A DNA stretch of 41,070 bases from an uncultured Geobacter sp. (lineage in GTDB: Bacteria; Desulfobacterota; Desulfuromonadia; Geobacterales; DSM-12255), in the NCBI GenBank assembly GCA_937860145.1, contig CALMBF010000007.1:1-41070 (forward strand), written 5' to 3'. Position 1 is the stretch's first letter. The number at the start of each line of letters is the position of its first letter. Position numbers and translations under genes: made by a program. A model generated the notes under the pieces. The model did not search any database, had not been told where the DNA came from, and saw only the letters and a program-made list of their open reading frames with translations. Below, one piece after another: positions 24,730 to 32,996 of the stretch.

Positions 24730-25436
24730 GACGGGACGGAGGGGGGGACCGGGACCAGGACCCCCTTTTCCAGGTGGATGATGCGGTGGGCCCTCTCGGC
24801 AGCCCGGGGGTCGTGAGTGACCATGATGACGGTCTTGCCGAACTCCCGCACCAGCCGGTCCATGAGTGAGAGGATCTCTTCGGCCGAGTGGCGGTCCAGG
24901 TCGCCGGTCGGCTCGTCGGCCACGAGAATGGCCGGGTCGCTCACCATGGCCCGGGCGATTGCCACCCGCTGCTGCTGGCCGCCGGAGAGTTCGGAGGGGT
25001 AGTGGTCCATACGGTCGGTCAGATTGACCAGGGAGAGAACCGTTGCCACGTGCTCCTGGCGCTTGCGGCGGGAAAGCCCGGTGAGGAGGAGGGGAAGTTC
25101 CACGTTTTCGAACGCGGTGAGCACGGGGATCAGGTTGTAGAACTGGAAGATGAAACCGACGTTGCCCGAGCGCCAGTCCGCCAGCTCGGTTTCGTCCAGG
25201 GTGGTTATGTCGATGCCGTCGATCAGCACGTTCCCGGTGTCGACCTTATCGATGCCGGCGATGAGGTTCAGGAGGGTACTCTTCCCCGAGCCGGAAGGCC
25301 CCATGAGGGCGAGGAACTCGCCGGCGGGAATGTCAAAGGAGATATCCTCCAGGACCGGTACGATCTGGCTCCCCCTCTGGTAGGCCTTGGAGAGGTTCCT
25401 CACGGAGACCAGTATGTCCGACGTGCTCCCGGTCAT
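24717..25436 (-). CDS. ABC transporter ATP-binding protein (LolD/MacB type)
   Basis: 239-residue ATPase of the LolD/MacB group. Walker A GPSGSGKST, Q-loop FQFYNLIPVLTAFENVELPL, signature LSGGQQQRVAIARA, Walker B ILVADEP with GDLD, and H-loop VTHD are all intact. The start overlaps the fusion-protein stop as ATGA, and its end overlaps the permease by 13 bases, so the three proteins are translationally coupled. Cargo is unknown. Confidence 0.95.
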   Translation of the reverse strand: MTGSTSDILVSVRNLSKAYQRGSQIVPVLEDISFDIPAGEFLALMGPSGSGKSTLLNLIAGIDKVDTGNVLIDGIDITTLDETELADWRSGNVGFIFQFYNLIPVLTAFENVELPLLLTGLSRRKRQEHVATVLSLVNLTDRMDHYPSELSGGQQQRVAIARAMVSDPAILVADEPTGDLDRHSAEEILSLMDRLVREFGKTVIMVTHDPRAAERAHRIIHLEKGVLVPVPPSVPSCST

Positions 25437-26647
25437 TTCTCCCCGCTCTTGACCCGCGAGCCGTTTTTCAGCTTCTCCAGGGGCTTCACCGCGACCTTGT
25501 CGCCCGCCTTCACCCCGGAGGTGATCTCCTGCATGTCCCCCACCTTCTCCCCCAGGGCCACCCCGGTCTCCACCACCCTCTCCCCCTTGACCAGGTAGAC
25601 GTAGGGGGAGCCGTTGCGTGTGACCAGGGCTGCCGGCGGCACGACGGTCTTCGGGATCTGCTCCCCGGCACTCAGCGGATGCTCAAGAAAAGCGACCTTG
25701 GCGCTCATCTCCGGAAGAATGCGCGGGTCACGGTCGACGAAGCTCACCTTCACCAGCACCGTTGCCTTGCTCCGGTCCGCCGTGGGTACGATGGTATGGA
25801 CCACGCCACGGAAACGGCTCCCCGGCAGGGCATCCAGGAGGACCTCGCAGGGCTGCCCCACCCTGACATTCACCAGGTTCGACTCGGAGACGTCCGCTTC
25901 CACCTTCAGGGAAGCCAGGTCGGCAATGGTGACCACCGACGCCTTGGCGTTGGCCGCCGCCCCAAGGGGGGTGACAATATCCCCCACGTCGGCGTTCTTG
26001 GTCAGTACCACGCCGTCGAAGGGGGCGCGGATGCGGGTGTAGTCGAGAGCAACGTCAGCCCCGGTCAACGCCCCTTCCGCCACCTTCACGTTGGCCCGGG
26101 CCGCGGCCACCGCCGCCTTTGCCCGGTCGTTACGCGCTTCGGCGCTGTCGTAGTCCGACTGGGAGACCACCCCCTGGGCCAGGAGCTCCTTCTGCCGCTT
26201 CAGGTTTCTCGTGGCATCGGCATACTCCACCGCAGCCTGCTCGCTCTGGGCCCGGGCCGCCTTCAGGGAGGCGTCCGCCTGGAGAAGGGAGGCATCTGCG
26301 TCCCGCCCCTCGAGGCGGGCAATGACCTCGCCCGTCTTCACCCGGCTCCCCTCCTCCACCCCGAGCCAGTCGAGCCGGCCGGTGGCCTTGGCAGCCAGGG
26401 CCGCCTTGCGCTGGGCCACCACGTAGCCGCTGGCATTGAGGAGGGTGAATGCCTGGGAGGGGTAGGCCTGGGTGACGGTGACCGTTTCAATCTGGATCAC
26501 CGGGCTCAGCACCGTTTTCCAGAGGATAACGGCGAGGAGCACCACCACGACGGGGCCGACCAGGAGAATCCTGCGCCGGCGCCCACCCGGGCGACGGCCG
26601 AGCGCCTGCTTGTCGATCTTCAGTCTGGAGATATCGTCAGTGGCCAT
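25433..26647 (-). CDS. Periplasmic membrane-fusion (adaptor) protein, MacA/HlyD-like
   Basis: 404 residues. The N-terminal membrane anchor is at about residues 24-46 (RRILLVGPVVVVLLAVILW). The biotinyl-lipoyl half-motifs (KATGRLDWLGVEEGSRVKTGEVIARLEG and YTRIRAPFDGVVLTKNADVGD) flank an Ala/Gln-rich coiled-coil hairpin at about 118-195. Beta-barrel and membrane-proximal domains follow. It would connect the ABC permease to an outer-membrane channel, but no TolC-like gene is in the window. It starts two bases after the cytochrome stop. Confidence 0.93.
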   Translation of the reverse strand: MATDDISRLKIDKQALGRRPGGRRRRILLVGPVVVVLLAVILWKTVLSPVIQIETVTVTQAYPSQAFTLLNASGYVVAQRKAALAAKATGRLDWLGVEEGSRVKTGEVIARLEGRDADASLLQADASLKAARAQSEQAAVEYADATRNLKRQKELLAQGVVSQSDYDSAEARNDRAKAAVAAARANVKVAEGALTGADVALDYTRIRAPFDGVVLTKNADVGDIVTPLGAAANAKASVVTIADLASLKVEADVSESNLVNVRVGQPCEVLLDALPGSRFRGVVHTIVPTADRSKATVLVKVSFVDRDPRILPEMSAKVAFLEHPLSAGEQIPKTVVPPAALVTRNGSPYVYLVKGERVVETGVALGEKVGDMQEITSGVKAGDKVAVKPLEKLKNGSRVKSGEK

Positions 26648-26649
26648 GA

Positions 26650-28107
26650 CTAGTGCTTGCTCACCACCAGCTTCTCCTCCTTTACCACCATGTCAACCAC
26701 CGGCAACCGGGGCACCTTGTCGAGGCCATACTGCGCCGCGAGGTCGATGTCCTTGGGAACCGCGGCCAGGAGCGCCTCGGCAACCCCCTGGTCGGCCTGG
26801 CGGTAGCGCAGCTTGACCTCGACAGTCACATGTTTCACCCCGGCAATCGGGTTGATGCCGTAGTAGACATCCTTGTACCCCCGGGGAGGAATCGTGTCGT
26901 GGCGCTGGAAGGCGGTCACTACCCAGGGGTCGATCGCAAAGTGGAAATCCTTGCCCATGCCGTCGGAATTGAAGATCCTGACGTCCTCGGGAAGGGAGCC
27001 ATCCGGGCGGAGAGTTCCGCTGGTCAGCAGCACCTTGCCCGTTTCGTCCCTCGCGGTGATCTCCAGCCACATCTGGCGGACGTTGGTGAGGGAGGTGGGG
27101 AGGTTGTGGCCGGCACGCAGGTTCTTCACCCGCACCTTGACCTCGGACAGGGCCCCGTCACGGTAGACGGGGGATATTTCCAGGTCGGCCGCGCTCTTCA
27201 ACCGCTCCACGGCCATGTCGTACTGGGACATGAGCCGTTTCGCCAGGGTCGTGTCACCCGCCTTTTTGGCCGCAGCGGCCCCCAGGTAGGAGAGGAGGTA
27301 GTTGGCACCGTTGAAATAGTGGCGGTAGTCCCCCCGTTCCGGTTTCCTGAAGGTATCGGCAACTTCGCGGAACATCTTGATATCCACCATGTGGCAGTCC
27401 TGGCAGAGGATGTCCAGCTGGGCATAGGGACCGCTTTTCCATTCGTTGTAGGTCGCCTCCAGGGGGAAGTGGGAGTCGTAGTGGTACACCTGGTGGCAGG
27501 AGGCGCACAGGTCGGCCTTGAGCTGGAACGACGTCTGTTCGCACTTGTGGAACCCGCCGCCGCACGTCGGTCCCGGCTTGAACGGAGCACGTTTCACCGG
27601 CGTCCCGTTCTCACCGGGGGACAGGATCATGGAGCCGTTTTCCGGGTCCCGGCTGGGTGTCTGCTGGTGGGTCACACCGCTGATGGAGTGACAGATATCG
27701 CAGGAAACGCCGGCACGGGCCATGGGCGACAGTCCGGCCAGCCCGGCCCCCTTGATCTCCCCGGTGAGCATACCCGCGGGCGAATGGCACCCTTCGCACT
27801 GGCGCGTGATATCGTGTCCCACGGCTTTGACCGCCTTGTTCAGCTCTCCCTGGTAAATCGGGTCCACAAGAGCCATGTTATGCACCGAGCCGTTCCATTC
27901 GGCGAACTGCTTCACGTGGCACTGGCCGCACGTTTGTGGCGGGGTGAAGGGCACATCGCTTTTGTCCCACTTGATGAGCGAGGGGTAGTAGGGGTAGAAG
28001 GAACGGTCGAAGGAGAAAACGGCCGGTTCTGCCGCTGCAATGGCAGCAAGCAGCACGACAAGGGCAACGACCGTCACGGCACTGCAGAGATGTTTACTGC
28101 GGATCAT
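26650..28107 (-). CDS. Pentahaem c-type cytochrome, exported
   Basis: 485 residues. A Sec signal (about 1-26, VTVVALVVLLAAIAAAEP) is followed by five CxxCH haem sites at residues 60-64 (CGQCH), 104-108 (CEGCH), 136-140 (CDICH), 201-205 (CASCH) and 235-239 (CQDCH). The first is in the cytochrome c554-like context CHVKQFAEWNGSVH. The C-terminal ~230 residues have no haem sites and look beta-rich. It is probably periplasmic or outer-membrane-side, in extracellular or respiratory electron transfer. ATG at 28107 follows GGGAGGAGTT. First gene of an operon with an ABC exporter, an unusual pairing. Confidence 0.93.
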   Translation of the reverse strand: MIRSKHLCSAVTVVALVVLLAAIAAAEPAVFSFDRSFYPYYPSLIKWDKSDVPFTPPQTCGQCHVKQFAEWNGSVHNMALVDPIYQGELNKAVKAVGHDITRQCEGCHSPAGMLTGEIKGAGLAGLSPMARAGVSCDICHSISGVTHQQTPSRDPENGSMILSPGENGTPVKRAPFKPGPTCGGGFHKCEQTSFQLKADLCASCHQVYHYDSHFPLEATYNEWKSGPYAQLDILCQDCHMVDIKMFREVADTFRKPERGDYRHYFNGANYLLSYLGAAAAKKAGDTTLAKRLMSQYDMAVERLKSAADLEISPVYRDGALSEVKVRVKNLRAGHNLPTSLTNVRQMWLEITARDETGKVLLTSGTLRPDGSLPEDVRIFNSDGMGKDFHFAIDPWVVTAFQRHDTIPPRGYKDVYYGINPIAGVKHVTVEVKLRYRQADQGVAEALLAAVPKDIDLAAQYGLDKVPRLPVVDMVVKEEKLVVSKH

Positions 28108-28150
28108 AACTCCTCCCGGGATAACATTGTGCAATTAAAGACAGTTTAAC

Positions 28151-28179
28151 AGGTTATTGAATTACTCCCATGCTGTCAA
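28151..28179 (-). promoter_or_regulatory. Promoter of the cytochrome-ABC exporter operon
   Basis: TTGACA (28179-28174) and TAACCT (28156-28151) with a 17-bp gap on the minus strand. The expected start is near 28144, giving a ~37-nt leader that contains the GGGAGGAG ribosome site. Confidence 0.6.
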
Positions 28180-28240
28180 CAACCGCCTGCTCCAAAACAG
28201 TCGAAAAGATCGTGGACACTCCATGCATGAGAATAAGAAG

Positions 28241-28347
28241 ACAGCCTTACCCCATGGTAACGGGCAGGCTGTACTGTTCGCCGGCACCCTGAAACGACCT
28301 GCTCCCGTCATGCCGCGAATGACAGCCGGAGCGAAAGGCAGGCTGTC
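28241..28347. repeat. Two related hairpins sharing GGCAGGCTGT
   Basis: GGCAGGCTGT occurs at 28263-28272 and 28337-28346. The first forms a hairpin with ACAGCC at 28241-28246, extended by TTACC/GGTAA around CCAT with a six-base bulge. The second pairs with GACAGCC at 28321-28327. They lie downstream of the haemerythrin gene on the minus strand. The second may act as its terminator, though no clear T tract follows. Confidence 0.4.
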
Positions 28348-28354
28348 CCTCACG

Positions 28355-28765
28355 TCAGGATGCCGCTCTCTCCTTGATGAACCGGGCAAAGGCGAGATCG
28401 ACGCTACTGATATGCTGGATGAGCCAGTTGACCAGGGCCTGGTTGGTCTGGATCACCAGAGGCAGGGTGGCCCCTTCGGAGAGAAACTGTTTCTTCAGGC
28501 GGTCGACGTCAGCGACGAAGCTGACGTGCTGGGCCTTGTGCTCGCCGTAATGGGGGTAGTTATGCTTGATCTGCAGCTGCTCCTCGGCGGCGAAATGCTC
28601 CCTGATGTAGTCATCGAGGAACTGCAGCAGGCGCATGACCTCATCCCTCCCCTTTCCCTGGTTACAGGCCGCAACGAGGGAATCGAACCTGCCGAAGAGC
28701 TCCTTGTGCTGGCTGTCAATCAGCTCGACACCGGTCAGAAGATTGTTGTTCCACGTAATCGACAT
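28355..28765 (-). CDS. Bacteriohaemerythrin
   Basis: 136-residue four-helix O2-binding protein with a non-haem di-iron centre. The ligand pattern is visible: His in DSQHKELF, HFAAEEQLQIKHNYPHYGEHKAQH (HxxxE...HxxxH) and the final His/Asp in WLIQHISSVDLAF. A single-domain form without attached signalling domain. ATG follows AAAGGAGCAGACA. It lies 41 bp behind the HD-GYP gene, so the two are likely co-transcribed. It may store or scavenge oxygen. Confidence 0.93.
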   Translation of the reverse strand: MSITWNNNLLTGVELIDSQHKELFGRFDSLVAACNQGKGRDEVMRLLQFLDDYIREHFAAEEQLQIKHNYPHYGEHKAQHVSFVADVDRLKKQFLSEGATLPLVIQTNQALVNWLIQHISSVDLAFARFIKERAAS

Positions 28766-28806
28766 TGTCTGCTCCTTTACTGGATGATGTACGGGTAATT
28801 CCCGAA

Positions 28807-30084
28807 CTAGGCGTAACCGACAAGCTGGTGCTGCAGGTCACGGTACTCATTGACCGTGACCCCCTGGGCAGCGATTCGGACGGAGTTGATCTCATCGAAA
28901 TTACTGGCCAGAAGATTTACCACGTTGCCGTCGAGAGCTGCGTTCGCCACCATCTCGTCAAGAACGGCGAAAGCCCTGTCAGCGGACATCCCCTCGCGGT
29001 AAGGGCGGTCTTCGGTGATGGCGGTGAACACGTCGGCAACGGACATGATCCGGGAACCCAAGGGGAGACTCCGCTGGGTGAGGCGAAACGGGTATCCTGT
29101 ACCGTCAAGGCTCTCGTGGTGAAACGAACACCAGCTGTTGATGGTGGAGAGGTCGTCGATGCGCTCCAGCGTGCGGTAGGTGTAAAAGGGGTGGCAGCGG
29201 ACGATCTCCTGCTGCCGGGGTGACAGCCTGCCCGGCTTTTCCAGTATCTCAGCGGGGACCGCCAGCTTGCCCAGGTCGTGGAAGAATCCGGCGACCTTCA
29301 TCATTTCGCACTCCCTCTCGGAACAGCCCGCAAGCCTGGCCAGCGCCGCAGCGCTGGCGGCAACGCCGCTGGAATGGGTGGCAGTAAAGGGGCATCTGAA
29401 GTCGATGATCTTGGCAAATATGTTGGACAGGGCAAGGAGACCGTTCAGGTCGAGCTCGATGGTTTCCAGGGTGATCCGGCGGGTGAGGAACGAGCCAAGG
29501 GAGGGGGCACAGAGGTCAAGCCAGAAATACTCCTTTTCCGCCAGCTTGAGAAACGCCTTGACCACCTGGGGGAGGAACATCCCCCCTGACTGCTCGACGA
29601 TCTGCCGGCAGATCCGTTTTTGCTGGGCAAGGGGGTTGACGGTCTTCCTCAGCAGCACCGCTACCCGGTCGGCGAGGTGCAGGATGTGGCTGCCGACCAT
29701 CACGTCCGGGGATACCGTGATACCGGTCTCTCCGGCATCGCAGCGGACATGGTGGAAACGGATGAGTTCCGCAACCCCGCTGAGGGGCTCGAAGCCGCGC
29801 AGCAGGAGCCACCCCATCTCCGCATGCCGCTGGGGATTGGACAGTTCGAACTGCATGGTCTTGGCGCGCTCCTTGCTAGCAAGGGCGCCGATATCGTGCA
29901 GCTTGCCGGCGAGAACAAGCTCGTTGCGCTGCTTGGCCGGCAACCCCATGTGCGCGGCGATGTTGTAGGCGGCATAGGCGACCATCTGGTGATGGTTGAC
30001 CAGGGCCGGATTGACCAGGTCGATGACGTCTGAAAGGCTGGTGATCAGGTCTGTAAGGGGGATTTGAATGTCTTTTTTAACCAT
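28807..30084 (-). CDS. Tandem HD / HD-GYP domain protein, probable cyclic-dinucleotide phosphodiesterase
   Basis: 425 residues made of two HD modules. The C-terminal one is a full HD-GYP: THSSGVA, HDLGK (269-273), CHPFYTYRTL and FHHESLDGTGYP (321-332), expected to hydrolyse c-di-GMP or cGAMP. The N-terminal half repeats the metal-ligand order, with His31/32, HD at 63-64, RHAEMG and FHH at 110-112, but lacks the GYP motif. No receiver domain is present. ATG at 30084 follows CAGGAATCGTCAGA. Upstream of haemerythrin. Confidence 0.9.
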   Translation of the reverse strand: MVKKDIQIPLTDLITSLSDVIDLVNPALVNHHQMVAYAAYNIAAHMGLPAKQRNELVLAGKLHDIGALASKERAKTMQFELSNPQRHAEMGWLLLRGFEPLSGVAELIRFHHVRCDAGETGITVSPDVMVGSHILHLADRVAVLLRKTVNPLAQQKRICRQIVEQSGGMFLPQVVKAFLKLAEKEYFWLDLCAPSLGSFLTRRITLETIELDLNGLLALSNIFAKIIDFRCPFTATHSSGVAASAAALARLAGCSERECEMMKVAGFFHDLGKLAVPAEILEKPGRLSPRQQEIVRCHPFYTYRTLERIDDLSTINSWCSFHHESLDGTGYPFRLTQRSLPLGSRIMSVADVFTAITEDRPYREGMSADRAFAVLDEMVANAALDGNVVNLLASNFDEINSVRIAAQGVTVNEYRDLQHQLVGYA

Positions 30085-30163
30085 TCTGACGATTCCTGTC
30101 CAAGGGGATACACAGCGAAGAGGATTTCCCGTTCTCAGGAGTGCGGCGCCGTTGACTCTGGCA

Positions 30164-30192
30164 AACATGACAAAAAAGGTCCTATTTGTCAA
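30164..30192 (-). promoter_or_regulatory. Promoter of the HD-GYP gene with an overlapping dyad
   Basis: TTGACA (30192-30187) and CATGTT (30169-30164) with a 17-bp gap on the minus strand. A perfect dyad TGACAAA-N10-TTTGTCA (30168-30174 and 30185-30191) covers the spacer, the position of a repressor operator. The -10 is weak, so control by an activator is also possible. Confidence 0.45.
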
Positions 30193-30267
30193 CTCTGTTT
30201 TTGCTTAGTTTTCCCCCATGGTGACGACTACCCCATGGTGCAACGCCCTCCTCGGTGCCAGATAACG

Positions 30268-30301
30268 CAAAAGCCCCGCGGCTAAGACCGTGGGGCTTTT
30301 G
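30268..30301 (-). terminator. Terminator after the degenerate response regulator
   Basis: CAAAAGCCCCGCGG and CCGTGGGGCTTTTG form a 14-bp stem with one G-T pair around a six-base loop. The A-rich and T-rich outer stems suit a factor-independent terminator for the minus-strand gene ending at 30348. Confidence 0.75.
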
Positions 30302-30347
30302 GCAGATGATGCCGGATTTCTCGCGAGGCGGCTCAACCGGGGAGGAG

Positions 30348-31718
30348 TTACCCCCCCCTGCTCCTCATGTCGATCCCGTAGCTCCTGATCTTGCGGTGCA
30401 GGTTGCTCCGCTCCAGCTCGATGGCCTCGGCGGTACGGGTAATGTTCCAGTCGTTCTCGTCGAGCTTCTGGATGATGAACTCCCGCTCGAACTCTTCCCG
30501 GGCCTCCCGGAGGGAGTGCACCTCAAGGGCATGGTCGAGCTTGTGGGGGGAGCGGATCTCCATGATGGCGTCAGGTAACTGGTCTACGGTTATGGTCCTG
30601 CCGGGGGACATGATGACCAGGCGTTCCATGATGTTCTTCAACTCCCTGATGTTGCCGGGCCAGTCGTAGCTCTGCATCAGCTCGACGGCTTCGGGGTGGA
30701 TCGTCTTCCGCTCCCGCATCTCCCTGAGGCAGAACTGTTCGAGAAAATGCTCGATGAGGGCGGGGATATCCTCGCGCCGTTCCCTCAGGGGAAGAAGGTC
30801 GAAAGGGACGACATTGAGCATGTAGTAGAGCTGTTCACTGAACGTCCCGGCCTTCACCGCCTCCTCCAGGGGGAAACTGCTCGATGCCATGATCCTCACG
30901 TCGACGTCGATGCTCCGCCCCCCTCCGACCCGCTCGAAATGGTGCTGCTCGATCACGCGGAGGAGCTTTGCCTGGCAGGCCAGGGGCATTTCCCGTATCT
31001 CGCCCAGGAACAGTGAACCGCCGTCAGCCAGCTCCAGACGCCCCTTCCGCTGGGATGTGGCTCCGGGGATGGCCCCCTTTTCGTAGCCGAACAACTCCGC
31101 CTCGATCAGCTCCTCGGGGATTGCCGCGCAGTTGATGGTGACGAACGGCTTGTCGCTCCGTGAACTGAAGCGGTGCACCATGTGGGCAACCGATTCCTTG
31201 CCGGTGCCGCTGTCGCCGTTGATCAGGATGGAGGCGCTGGTCGGGGCCACGATACGGATCTGTTCCCGCAGCAGCCGCGCCGGTTCCGAATCCCCCACCA
31301 TCTCGAAACGCTCCTGGATCATGCCGCGCAGTGAGGCATTCTCCTCTTTCAGCCGGCTCATGCCGATGGCGTTGTGGACGATCACCAGCACCTTCTCCAG
31401 GGAGAGGGGCTTTTCGATGAAGTCGAAGGCGCCCAGCTTGGTCGCCCTGACGGCCGTCTCGATGGTGCCATGGCCGGAGATCATGACCACCGGCAGGTCG
31501 GGATAGAGCTCCTTCAACCGCTGCAGCGTCTCCAGGCCGTCCAGCCTCGGCATCCAGATATCGAGCAGCACCAGGTCGGGGAGCTCTTTCTGCAGCGTTG
31601 CCAGGGCATCGAGACCGTCATTCGCCGTGGTCACCCGGTACCCTTCGTCCTCCAGGATCCCCTGGAGCGCCATGCGGATGCTCTCTTCGTCGTCTACGAC
31701 AAGGATGGTCGGCGTCAT
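30348..31718 (-). CDS. NtrC-type response regulator with degenerate AAA+ domain
   Basis: 456 residues. The receiver is intact (VDDEE, Asp53 in LLDIWMP, Lys103 in IEKPL), as are Walker A GDSGTGKE (168-175) and the C-terminal HTH (TRTAEAIELERSNLHRKI). The sigma-54 contact loop is GAIPGA (215-220) instead of GAFTGA. Walker B reads LFLGE, with Gly239 for the conserved Asp. Sensor I Asn is Ser281. The arginine-finger segment FREDLYYRL reads FSEQLYYML (Ser294, Met300). It is unlikely to remodel sigma-54 polymerase and may bind DNA as a repressor or partner. Its ATG overlaps the aminotransferase stop. No kinase is adjacent. Confidence 0.92.
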   Translation of the reverse strand: MTPTILVVDDEESIRMALQGILEDEGYRVTTANDGLDALATLQKELPDLVLLDIWMPRLDGLETLQRLKELYPDLPVVMISGHGTIETAVRATKLGAFDFIEKPLSLEKVLVIVHNAIGMSRLKEENASLRGMIQERFEMVGDSEPARLLREQIRIVAPTSASILINGDSGTGKESVAHMVHRFSSRSDKPFVTINCAAIPEELIEAELFGYEKGAIPGATSQRKGRLELADGGSLFLGEIREMPLACQAKLLRVIEQHHFERVGGGRSIDVDVRIMASSSFPLEEAVKAGTFSEQLYYMLNVVPFDLLPLRERREDIPALIEHFLEQFCLREMRERKTIHPEAVELMQSYDWPGNIRELKNIMERLVIMSPGRTITVDQLPDAIMEIRSPHKLDHALEVHSLREAREEFEREFIIQKLDENDWNITRTAEAIELERSNLHRKIRSYGIDMRSRGG

Positions 31719-32917
31719 CAGCTGGCACCGCAGATGCCGGTCTCTACCGCAAGGGCCCGCCAGGCGGGGAGGCTCCGCTCGATCATCCCCATGTCCACAC
31801 AGTAGGCGACGCGGAAGTAGCCGGGAGCGCCGAACCCGGCGCCGGGAACCAGCAGCAGGTTGTGTTTCTGGGCGGCACGCACAAAGGCCACGTCATCTGC
31901 CAGGGGAGACTTGGGGAAGAGGTAGAAGGCGCCATCAGGCTTGACCATGGTGAACCCCAGGCGGGTAAGGTTGTCGTAGAGGATGTCCCGTTTCTGCTGG
32001 TAGGCGTTGATGTCGACCGATTCGTGCTGCAGCTTGGCCACCAGACGCTGCATGAGGGCGGGGGCATTGACGAACCCCAGGGTCCGGTTGCAGAAGATCG
32101 CCCCCTCCATGAACAGTTCGACGTGGGTCATGGACGGGTTGGCGGCCAGGTACCCTATCCGCTCCCCCGGCAGGGCAAGATCCTTCGAGTGGGAGGTCAC
32201 CACGATGGAGTTGGTGACGTAGGGGAAGATGTTGGGCACGGCATGGCCGTCGTAGGAGATACGGGCATAGGGCTCGTCGGAGATGACGTAGATCTGTCGC
32301 TCGAGCTCCCGCTCCTTCCGCTCTATCATTTCGCCGAGCTGCCGCAGGGATTCGGCAGGATAGATGACGCCGGTCGGGTTGTTCGGGGTGTTGATGATGA
32401 GGGCCCGGGTCTTGTCGGTGATGGCCGCCTCGATGGCCGGGATGTCGAGCTGGAAGGTCTCCCTGTCGGTCCAGACCTCGCGGGGGACCCCGCCGTGATT
32501 GTCAATGTAGAACTTGTACTCGACGAAGTGGGGGGTAAGGATGATAACCTCTTCCCCGGGGTTGAGTATGGTCTTCAGGACCACATTGAGTGCGCCGCTG
32601 GCGCCGCAGGTCATGACGACCTGGCTTGCGGTGACCGCCATACCGGAAACTCCGGCGAGCATGGAGGCTATGGCGCCGCGGGTCTCGTCGTACCCCGCAT
32701 TGCTCATGTAGCGGTGAATCCCCGGCTTGGGCGCGTTGGCCAGGCCTTGCAGTTCGGCATAGAATTTCGCCGGGGGGTCGATGTTCGGATTGCCCAGGGT
32801 AAAGTCGTAGACATTCTCGTCTCCGAACTGCTGGCGCAGACGCCCCCCCTCCTCGAACATTCTCCTGATCCAGGATGCTCCTTCGATACACGCCTGTACT
32901 TTCGCTGCAATCGCCAT
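31718..32917 (-). CDS. Pyridoxal-phosphate aminotransferase, class I/II
   Basis: 399-residue fold-type I aminotransferase. PLP-lysine is in SHSKDLALPGERIG. NNPTG, the Asp/Tyr of SDEPYARI, and the C-terminal Arg of YFRVAYC are the expected cofactor and carboxylate contacts. The specific amino donor cannot be told by eye; aspartate-type is likely. ATG at 32917 follows CACGGGGGTTGT. Its stop overlaps the start of the degenerate NtrC-type regulator, so the two are co-translated. Confidence 0.9.
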   Translation of the reverse strand: MAIAAKVQACIEGASWIRRMFEEGGRLRQQFGDENVYDFTLGNPNIDPPAKFYAELQGLANAPKPGIHRYMSNAGYDETRGAIASMLAGVSGMAVTASQVVMTCGASGALNVVLKTILNPGEEVIILTPHFVEYKFYIDNHGGVPREVWTDRETFQLDIPAIEAAITDKTRALIINTPNNPTGVIYPAESLRQLGEMIERKERELERQIYVISDEPYARISYDGHAVPNIFPYVTNSIVVTSHSKDLALPGERIGYLAANPSMTHVELFMEGAIFCNRTLGFVNAPALMQRLVAKLQHESVDINAYQQKRDILYDNLTRLGFTMVKPDGAFYLFPKSPLADDVAFVRAAQKHNLLLVPGAGFGAPGYFRVAYCVDMGMIERSLPAWRALAVETGICGAS

Positions 32918-32996
32918 ACAACCCCCGTGGGATGGAAATAATTTCGCCAACTGTAGCATATTTACAACACTGGCAGCAACTGGTTATAAACGTGGT

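Noticed and set aside
30246-30262. TGGCAC followed by TTGC on the minus strand near 30262-30243
   Set aside because: The GG and GC elements are 16 bases apart instead of 10, so it cannot be a -24/-12 promoter.
28108-30347. c-di-GMP (GEMM) riboswitch upstream of the cytochrome or HD-GYP genes
   Set aside because: These would be expected places in this lineage, but none of the conserved GEMM core strings are present in the leaders.
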